DNA from: Nitrospirota bacterium
Lineage (GTDB): Bacteria > Nitrospirota > Thermodesulfovibrionia > UBA6902 > BMS3Bbin08
Length of the DNA stretch: 10,408 nucleotides
Assembly: GCA_016208845.1 (NCBI GenBank)
Contig: JACQXH010000248.1
Coordinates: forward strand, 1 to 10,408
Direction of reading: 5' to 3'
Part shown: in pieces, positions 5,395 through 10,408 of the stretch
Layout of the letters: each line of letters starts with the position of its first letter
Numbering within the stretch: the stretch's first letter is position 1
Made by a program: the position numbers and the translations under genes
The notes under the pieces: model-generated
Database searches by the model: none
Seen by the model: the letters and a program-made list of their open reading frames with translations, nothing else
Told to the model about the DNA's origin: nothing

Positions 5395-8300
5395 TTACTC
5401 TCTTTTTTTATTGTTATCAGCTGCCATATTTTTTTCTTTAGGCCGCACTCTTATCCAGTCATCAGGTTTTGCCGCAGATTTTTCTTTCTTCTTGGGTTTT
5501 TTCTCCTTATTAACTGGGGGCTCTAAGGGTTTTGCCCCTTTTGCATTAACGCTTAACCATTCAGAAGAAGGGCCCGTCTTTGCTGACCCCTCAGATTTCT
5601 TATCTCTGGCATCAGGAATTTCAAACCCTCCTGTTTTCTTTGCAGATGTTGTCTCCCATTCATCAAACTTCAATTCTAGTCCGTCTTTTTTATCAGGCAG
5701 TCTTTTCTCTTTGCCGGGTGCGGGCCTGAATGCCTGAGCTCCTTTTGCATCTATCGTCAGCCATTCAGAAGAAGATTCTGTCTGTGCCTCATCCTGAGAT
5801 TTTTTATCTCTGGCATCAGGAATTTCAAACTCACTTGTTTTCTTTGGGGCTACTGATTCCCATTCATCAAATTTTGATTCAGGTTTTTCTTTAATGTCCT
5901 GCCGTTTTATATTTCCAGCAGGGGCCGGTTTGAATGCCTGAATACCTTTAGAATTGATTACCAGCCATTCGGAAGAATGGGCTTCCTGCGATGATACCTG
6001 AGATTCTTTATGTCCCAGATCCGGAATTTCAAATTTATTCAATTCCTTAATCTCTGATGGGACAGGAGTGGTCTCTTTATCACGCGGCTCCATGTCTTTG
6101 CCGGGATCGGCCATAAATGACCGTTTCCCTTCCTTGTCTATTGTTACCCATTCAGACAAATGGCCTGGTTGCCCGGCCTCATAGGTCTCTTCGGTCTTAA
6201 CTACAGGAGTCTCAGGAACAATTGGTTGTATATCATCTATAATCACTATTTCATCAGGCTTTACTGCGGTGTCTCCTGTATCTAAAGGTTGTTTACTTCC
6301 ATTATCAAACATACCGAGTTCCTTTGCCGTATCTGCGTCAAGTTTGTCGTATGACCTTGCAGATCCCTCTCTTTCTGCATGCCCTTTGTCTTTTTTCCCA
6401 AGGAACATGCGTAAAAAGATCAGGCCTTGACCTATAAAGCTTTTTTGACTGGTCTCATGAACAGATAGATCCTTATCAACATCCTTAGTGAACGACCGGA
6501 GTATTTCAGGTTTAATATCTTCAGCCTCTGCATCAAGTTGGACGGGCTGAGGCAGCTCAGGCTGTATACCTGCATGTTCAATATCATGTTGAACCGGCTG
6601 ATGTTTTTCCGGCACTATGTCAATAAGTGTTTCATCTGTCTTAGGTGGTTCCAGTATCTCAGGTTGTATGTCTGCATGTTCACTAACGATCTGCATTGGT
6701 TGAGGGGCTGTGGCAGGTGCAGGCGCAGCTGTCACAGGCTGAATGTCGGACTGATCCGCATCAATATATATATACATATGTACGTCCTCCGGCACCATTT
6801 CCTCTATGTCAGCAGAGGTTGTATCATCCTTATCAGGTTGTCTCAACTCAGGCTTTATGTCCTCATGCCCCTTATCAGCAAGGGCCAACAGAAACACCTC
6901 AGGCTGTAAATCAAATGGAACGGCATTTTCTTCTTTAGGTTTTATTTCTTCATGCACTGAATCAACATGGATCGGTTCCGGGATCTCAGGCTTTATATCA
7001 ATTTCCGCATGAAGCGGTTGATGAGTCACATGCAGCTCTGCTGCCGGGGATGTTTCCTCCGGAGCAGGTTCAGCGGCCATCGGCTCTGTATTTTCAGGTG
7101 TCTCCTCTGCATGGGTAGGACCTAAAACTTCAGGTTGCATATCCTGATGTTCAATGTCAGGTTGAACAGGCTGGGTCATTTCCGGGAGCACTTCTGCAGG
7201 GGCTGCGTCTGCCTGTGCAGGCGCAGTAATCACCGGTTTTATATTTATATGCCTGTCATCGTCATGATCTGGCTGATGAATCTCATCCGCATACCACATT
7301 TCAGGTTGAGCCGGCTCCGGCATTTCCAAGCGTGTTTCATGGAACCACGTATCATCATGGGCTGGCTCATGGATCTCAGGCCCCATATCTTTATCCGCTG
7401 TATCAGCATAAAGCAGTTGAGGGGTCTCAGGCTGTAATTGTTCGTGCTGCCTGCCGGTCATATCTGATGAAATGCCTGATTCAGACGCTTTAACAGTCAT
7501 TTCATGTGTGCTGACTGAATCAGTTGCGGCAGACGCAGCCTGTTTTTCTTTTGCCTTTTGTTTGAGCATAAATTTGTTATAAAAGACATCTTTGTGCAAC
7601 TTCATCCCCTTGGCAGCCTCATATACATCATCCACATCTACTGCTTGTTTACCTTTTTCAAAGGCCGCACTGAGGGATCTGTCGCACAGTAAATTTATTA
7701 TATGGGGCAAACGTCCTGTGCCGGAGCTCAGTGCCAGCACCAGGGCATCCCAGCCAGCGTCCGTAAATATCGAAGGCTGCCCCCCGGCTATTTGAATGCG
7801 ATGCAGAATATACTTTCGTATTCTGCTGCCATTTATTCTTCCAAAAAGTTCCATAACTGCGATGTGCTGTTTGAAAGGTTTCATCTCCAGCCTGTTTACG
7901 ATGTCTATCAGTCCCTCCTGGCCCAGAAGAAACAGCTGTATCAGTTTGGTCGAATCACTGTCAAGATTGGCAAGCACGCGAACGCCGTTCAGCGTATCAG
8001 CTGACATAAGATGAGCATCATCAATGATGAGGAGGCATTTCCCCCCTCCTGACTTGATCTGCAAAAGAGCGGCCTCAATATTTTTTATATCAAAGACCTT
8101 TTTTGTTGATGGCGGCAGCCCGAGCTCTTGGTCAATAAGATTAAAAAGGTCTGTGCTGTTCCTCGGCGGCATTGCCATGCATATGGTATTTATATTGGGC
8201 GGTATATCCGATTTTATAACCTGGCTCAGGGCTGTCTTGCCTGCCCCGTTAGGCCCTATAATGACAGTTACGCCCTGTCCAATCGTGAGATACTCTACTA

Positions 8301-8442
8301 TGCGGTTGCGGATCAGGGCATATTCGCCATCATTAAAAAAGAATATCGGATCAGGCACATGTTCAAAGGGGAGCATGTTGAGGCCAAAGTGTTCATTGTA
8401 CATGGTCTCTGTAATTCTTTGGTCCTTAGATAATTCTTCCAT
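5395..8442 (-). CDS. ExeA/GspA-like AAA ATPase with long repetitive C-terminal extension
   Basis: This 1015-aa protein has an ExeA/GspA-like N-terminus, YNEHFGLNMLPFEHVPDP (residues 15-32). Walker A GPNGAGKT is at 63-70 and Walker B CLLIIDDAH at 136-144. A sensor-type LIQLFLLGQ is near 167-175. The ATPase region ends near residue 290. In ExeA the ATPase helps insert a secretin, together with ExeB and a peptidoglycan-binding tail. Here that tail is absent. Instead there is an acidic, Pro-rich region (about 335-650) with some twelve copies of a 'DI[QK]PE[IL]..P' motif. A short hydrophobic amphipathic stretch follows (about 669-682), then four 'SEW' repeats (762-1015) and a Lys-rich end. ATG 8442 has no good SD. 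An alternative ATG at residue 14 (8403) would still keep the whole ATPase. It is first in the five-gene cluster and probably acts in the cytoplasm. The target of the ATPase is unknown. Confidence 0.88.
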   Translation of the reverse strand: MEELSKDQRITETMYNEHFGLNMLPFEHVPDPIFFFNDGEYALIRNRIVEYLTIGQGVTVIIGPNGAGKTALSQVIKSDIPPNINTICMAMPPRNSTDLFNLIDQELGLPPSTKKVFDIKNIEAALLQIKSGGGKCLLIIDDAHLMSADTLNGVRVLANLDSDSTKLIQLFLLGQEGLIDIVNRLEMKPFKQHIAVMELFGRINGSRIRKYILHRIQIAGGQPSIFTDAGWDALVLALSSGTGRLPHIINLLCDRSLSAAFEKGKQAVDVDDVYEAAKGMKLHKDVFYNKFMLKQKAKEKQAASAATDSVSTHEMTVKASESGISSDMTGRQHEQLQPETPQLLYADTADKDMGPEIHEPAHDDTWFHETRLEMPEPAQPEMWYADEIHQPDHDDDRHINIKPVITAPAQADAAPAEVLPEMTQPVQPDIEHQDMQPEVLGPTHAEETPENTEPMAAEPAPEETSPAAELHVTHQPLHAEIDIKPEIPEPIHVDSVHEEIKPKEENAVPFDLQPEVFLLALADKGHEDIKPELRQPDKDDTTSADIEEMVPEDVHMYIYIDADQSDIQPVTAAPAPATAPQPMQIVSEHADIQPEILEPPKTDETLIDIVPEKHQPVQHDIEHAGIQPELPQPVQLDAEAEDIKPEILRSFTKDVDKDLSVHETSQKSFIGQGLIFLRMFLGKKDKGHAEREGSARSYDKLDADTAKELGMFDNGSKQPLDTGDTAVKPDEIVIIDDIQPIVPETPVVKTEETYEAGQPGHLSEWVTIDKEGKRSFMADPGKDMEPRDKETTPVPSEIKELNKFEIPDLGHKESQVSSQEAHSSEWLVINSKGIQAFKPAPAGNIKRQDIKEKPESKFDEWESVAPKKTSEFEIPDARDKKSQDEAQTESSSEWLTIDAKGAQAFRPAPGKEKRLPDKKDGLELKFDEWETTSAKKTGGFEIPDARDKKSEGSAKTGPSSEWLSVNAKGAKPLEPPVNKEKKPKKKEKSAAKPDDWIRVRPKEKNMAADNNKKRE
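5398..6159 (-). repeat. Four SEW repeats coding the C-terminal tail of the ATPase
   Basis: Units begin at residues 762 (61 aa), 823 (68 aa), 891 (68 aa) and 959 (57 aa), which are nt 6159, 5976, 5772 and 5568. Each opens with SEW[LV].[IV]..[KE]G. The middle two add 'AF.PAPG', 'KFDEWE' and 'FEIPDARDKKS', and are very similar over the full 204 bp. The first unit lacks FDEWE, and the last replaces it with PDDW and a Lys-rich end. Tandem duplication of a 204-bp module is the simple explanation. Confidence 0.85.
6493..7440 (-). repeat. Degenerate acidic Pro-rich repeats in the ATPase linker
   Basis: Between about residues 335 and 650 the motif '[DG]-[ILM]-[QK]-P-[EV]-[ILV]..P' recurs roughly twelve times at irregular spacing. 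Examples are DMQPEVLGP, DIKPEIPEP, DLQPEVF, DIKPELRQP, DIQPEILEP, GIQPELPQP and DIKPEIL. The DNA copies have drifted much more than those of the SEW repeats, so this is an older expansion. The region should be disordered and strongly negative. It contains an odd YIYI insertion near residue 557, where the DNA runs into an AT-rich alternating stretch (6765-6780). Confidence 0.75.
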
Positions 8443-8738
8443 TTTTTATTTTAATGAATGATCCAATATTAATAAAACTGCCATGTTGAAATATAAATCC
8501 GCTTCCCCCCGTAAAAAATATATGGCCCATGTTGCAAATCTATTCCCCTATCCATAATTATCGGAATACATTGACTATTTCTTTAATCCCGGGTTAATCC
8601 ACATTAATGCCATAAACCCGGAAAATGCAATTAACCACAGATATGGGTAAATTCCAGGATGCAAAGGACAAACTGCAAATAATATTCAAGATCAAACGGT
8701 GGATAAATGCCGGCAGGCGGGTCCAGGTGATTTTTATG
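8443..8738. promoter_or_regulatory. Leader and promoter region of the five-gene cluster
   Basis: No gene is supported here. A GG-N10-GC arrangement on the minus strand (8548 to 8534, GGGG then TTTGCA) resembles a sigma-54 -24/-12 element and would give a leader of about 80 nt, but the match is partial. An inverted repeat CCGGGTT/AACCCGG (8589-8595 and 8615-8621, 19-nt loop) lies upstream of it. No T-run follows the repeat on either strand, so it is a possible protein-binding site and not a terminator. Confidence 0.3.
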
Positions 8739-9278
8739 CTATAATTCGATTAGAAAGCTGCTTTTACTATGAAAGTCAGGCTGCGATCCCGGATGGTTCA
8801 AGGCCCAAAAGCTCAAATGATCATTTGTGGATCTTATAACAGCGCTTATAGCAGCCTTCAATGCCTGATCTGCTGTAATAATCTTGCTCAGATCAAGATT
8901 AACGGAAAGCTCTAAAACATTAGATTGTTTATGAACGGCAAAGGGCAGTGAAGCAAAGGCAGGCTCCTCCTGCATCCCCTTCCTGTACGAATTGAAGCTA
9001 TAGACGTTCCAGTGCCCGGCAGGCGACAGGTTAAATTCCCAATACTTATCCGAATTATTCAATGCGACAAAAAATTCAAAACATGTCTCTTCCCATAGAT
9101 TTTTCCTTCGAGCCGGCATATCCTCCTGCACGGGGATGATCAGTGCCGAAAGGCGGCCTTTTAGCAAATAGCTGATAGAGAGTTTATTAAAGCTGCGGCT
9201 TATGTTCCCGGTGATCTTCAGGTACTGCCGAGGTTCTGCCGATTGGAACTGCTTCAGGGAAAAGCTCTGTGCAATCAT
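8739..9278 (-). CDS. DOMON-like domain protein
   Basis: This 179-aa protein matches the bacterial DOMON-like group often annotated as 'DOMON-like domain-containing', a beta-sandwich related to carbohydrate- or haem-binding folds. Hallmarks are LWEETCFEFFVA, KYWEFNLSPAGHWNVYSFNSYRKGM and the end SFWALNHPGSQPDFHSKSSFLIEL. There is no signal peptide, so it is likely cytoplasmic. The ligand is unknown. Its ATG overlaps the TGA of the preceding kinase frame by 4 bp (9275-9278), so it was translated by coupling to that gene. The kinase is now broken, but its downstream frame still runs into this start. The reading frame itself is complete. The family recognition is good; the function is not known. 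Confidence 0.8.
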   Translation of the reverse strand: MIAQSFSLKQFQSAEPRQYLKITGNISRSFNKLSISYLLKGRLSALIIPVQEDMPARRKNLWEETCFEFFVALNNSDKYWEFNLSPAGHWNVYSFNSYRKGMQEEPAFASLPFAVHKQSNVLELSVNLDLSKIITADQALKAAISAVIRSTNDHLSFWALNHPGSQPDFHSKSSFLIEL

Positions 9279-10181
9279 CTGACGCTCTTGATTATATTGC
9301 GGATTTCCGCTGCCTGTGATTCGATGCTCTCTGTAAGTTTGAACTGGACAAGCGCCCTTTCAAGATTATGTTCCGGGCTTTTTGCCCTGAAATACACATT
9401 GCCTTCCAGATAGTCTGTGAAAAATCTCAGTCCCAGCTCGAAAGTTATTAATCGGATAGAGTCGTAGATATAATCAAAGTCATCCTCAGTGAGGAATTCT
9501 CTTGCTATCGAGAGATATCCCTGTCGGGTCGCCGTGGATCGGCCGAATACGCAATTTGCCCTTCGCCCGGGCATTTTCAAGTACATTTGCCTGTGCGCTC
9601 CTGCCGCTTATAAACCTGATGCAGTGGCTTATTTCAGGAGATCTTTCAGCCTTGTACTTTGCCAGCACATTATCATAATGCTGAAGATAGCGGGGCGTAA
9701 TGTGAAATCCTTCAAGTGTATCATACAGCTTTTCTGAAGGCAGATCGCTAAGGAGATCGTGAAATATGCCGAGGGCATATCCGGTTTCTTTTGCATGGCT
9801 GATATCTTTGATCACATCAAAAGATTGCGAGGAGCTGATGAAGCTGACCGCACGCCAGAATGAGCCTTCAGTGTCGATCCAGTGGTCCTTGCCGTCCTTT
9901 GTCGAAAGTACGCGCATAATTTCCCATCGCCGGCCTCCTTCAAAAGGAAAATTCTGGAGCCGCTTGCGGATATGTTCTGTAGATACACGCATATTGAGCA
10001 TTACAAGATCCGGCCTGTGGAAAACTTGCGTATTGATACGCTGAAGGATATAGCGGTCTTCTTCTCCGGCGTTAAGCGTTACCAGAAAGGTCTTATTTAT
10101 ATTGCCATTGCCATATTCACGGACGTCAGTGATCTTGCCGGAAGGCGTGAACTGCTCTGCAACAGCAACTATATTGTCCAA
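9275..10181 (-). pseudogene. APH-family sugar kinase (NahK-like), broken by out-of-frame internal deletion
   Basis: Two overlapping frames are the two halves of one gene. The first (TTG at 10181, after AAGGGG) gives an APH-type N-lobe (ITDVREYGNGNINKTFLVT, RYILQRIN) and reaches the catalytic loop IHGDP at residues 215-219, about nt 9525. It then changes frame and stops at 9486. The second frame is coding-like only from about 9527 onward, as GYLSIAREFLTEDDFDYIYDSIRLITFELGLRFFTDYLEGN, the usual C-terminal helices. The stretch between HGDP and GYLSIA should hold the rest of HxDxxxxN and the Mg-binding Asp motif. Roughly 45-50 residues are missing. Intact members phosphorylate N-acetylhexosamines or similar sugars with ATP. 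This product cannot be active. The original gene followed the FAD-oxidase remnant by 27 bp and overlapped the DOMON gene, so it was an operon member. A sequencing or assembly deletion is the main alternative. Confidence 0.8.
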
Positions 10182-10208
10182 TTTTTTACCCCTTGTATTT
10201 GGATATAT

Positions 10209-10271
10209 TCAGCCTGACAGATATTCTATTGGATGGACAGTATCCGGGTCAAACGAATTCTTCAGCTTAAG
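10209..10271 (-). pseudogene. C-terminal remnant of a probable FAD-linked oxidase
   Basis: Read on the minus strand, 10271-10209 gives LKLKNSFDPDTVHPIEYLSG and a TGA. 'LK..FDPD...P' is the usual C-terminal end of GlcD/D-lactate-dehydrogenase-type FAD oxidases. The sequence upstream of it (above about 10272) belongs to an insertion element, so only about 20 codons are left. It ended 27 bp before the kinase gene, which suggests a former three-gene operon of oxidase, kinase and DOMON protein. The piece is short, so the family call is tentative. Confidence 0.5.
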
Positions 10272-10408
10272 AGCCTGTCGGACTTAGGGCGTGAGTAGTG
10301 TAAAATAGACGCATGAGAAAATTTATAGACATAGACAGAGAAACACCAATGTTGTTGCCATGCGATTTGAGGGACTGGATACCGGAAGACGATATGGTGC
10401 ATTTCATC
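10272..10408 (+). mobile_element. Left end of an IS1182-like insertion sequence (runs off the window)
   Basis: The element probably starts near GAGCCTGTCGGACTTAG (10272), where the oxidase-like reading frame ends. It contains a leader of about 40 bp and the first 32 codons of a transposase. The other end, the inverted repeat and any target duplication lie outside the window, so the boundary is an estimate. Confidence 0.6.
10313..10408 (+). CDS. IS1182-family transposase, N-terminal 32 residues
   Basis: The frame starts at ATG 10313 and is open to the end of the window. It begins MRKFIDIDRETPMLLPCDLR and continues DWIPEDDMVHFI. The pattern '[x]-D-[x]-T-P-x-LLP-x-x-x-x-DW-[IL]-P-ED-x-x-x-x-F' is characteristic of the N-terminal (DUF772-type) part of IS1182-like DDE transposases. 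The catalytic part is not visible, so it cannot be said whether the gene is intact. No strong SD precedes the ATG, which is normal for transposases. Confidence 0.75.
   Translation, partial: MRKFIDIDRETPMLLPCDLRDWIPEDDMVHFI

Noticed and set aside
5045..5737. Long plus-strand open frame of 230 codons
   Set aside because: It lies antisense to the soluble Roadblock gene and the ATPase tail. The minus-strand frames have good SDs and clear families.
6538..7437. Several plus-strand open frames opposite the ATPase linker
   Set aside because: They mirror the repetitive antisense coding sequence, with Leu/Arg-rich nonsense composition and no SD. The minus-strand gene explains the region.
6493..7440. 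Regular repeats that might suggest a CRISPR array
   Set aside because: The repeats are degenerate at DNA level, irregular in spacing and in frame within one long protein.
8643..8744. Short plus-strand frame of 33 codons in the leader region
   Set aside because: There is no SD and no recognisable sequence. It overlaps the end of the DOMON gene.
8740..8745. TATAAT on the plus strand
   Set aside because: It overlaps the stop of a minus-strand gene and has no plus-strand gene to serve.

Overview
The window is a chromosomal stretch of moderate GC content from a Gram-negative-type bacterium. The evidence is a class I DAHP synthase end, an ExeA/GspA-like ATPase, Roadblock/LC7 proteins, an N-terminally anchored VWA protein and small GTCATTCC-type hairpin repeats. 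This mix is common in Nitrospirota and the former Deltaproteobacteria. The lineage is an inference from gene content and is not proven by the sequence.

Layout. (1) 2-382 (+): C-terminal end of an aroG-type DAHP synthase. (2) 529-1094 (+): a Phd/YefM antitoxin and RelE/ParE toxin pair with a 4-bp overlap, behind a perfect 18-bp palindrome that overlaps a TATAAT box. (3) 1095-2147: a repeat-rich, gene-poor stretch. It has two related miniature hairpin elements, one with clear terminal inverted repeats and a target duplication, and a short lipoprotein fragment on the minus strand. (4) 8442-2148 (-): five co-oriented genes. In transcription order they are a 1015-aa ExeA-like AAA ATPase with a long repetitive tail, a soluble Roadblock/LC7 protein, an unrecognised Cys-containing protein, a membrane-anchored VWA protein, and a three-TM protein ending in a second, closely related Roadblock/LC7 domain. 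(5) 10271-8739 (-): remains of a decaying operon. These are the last codons of what looks like an FAD-linked oxidase cut by an insertion sequence, an APH/NahK-like sugar kinase with an out-of-frame internal deletion, and an intact DOMON-like protein. (6) 10272-10408 (+): the left end of an IS1182-like element with the start of its transposase.

The five-gene cluster is the most interesting part. An ATPase of the ExeA class probably works in the cytoplasm. Its tail carries about twelve acidic 'DI[QK]PE' repeats, a short hydrophobic segment and four 'SEW' repeats with a Lys-rich end, as expected of a scaffold or tether. Two Roadblock domains, one soluble and one attached to the membrane, could form homo- or heterodimers. 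The VWA protein would display a complete MIDAS motif outside the inner membrane. I infer a membrane-spanning assembly or polarity complex. No MglA-type GTPase, secretin or peptidoglycan-binding partner lies in the window, and I do not recognise this gene combination as a named system.
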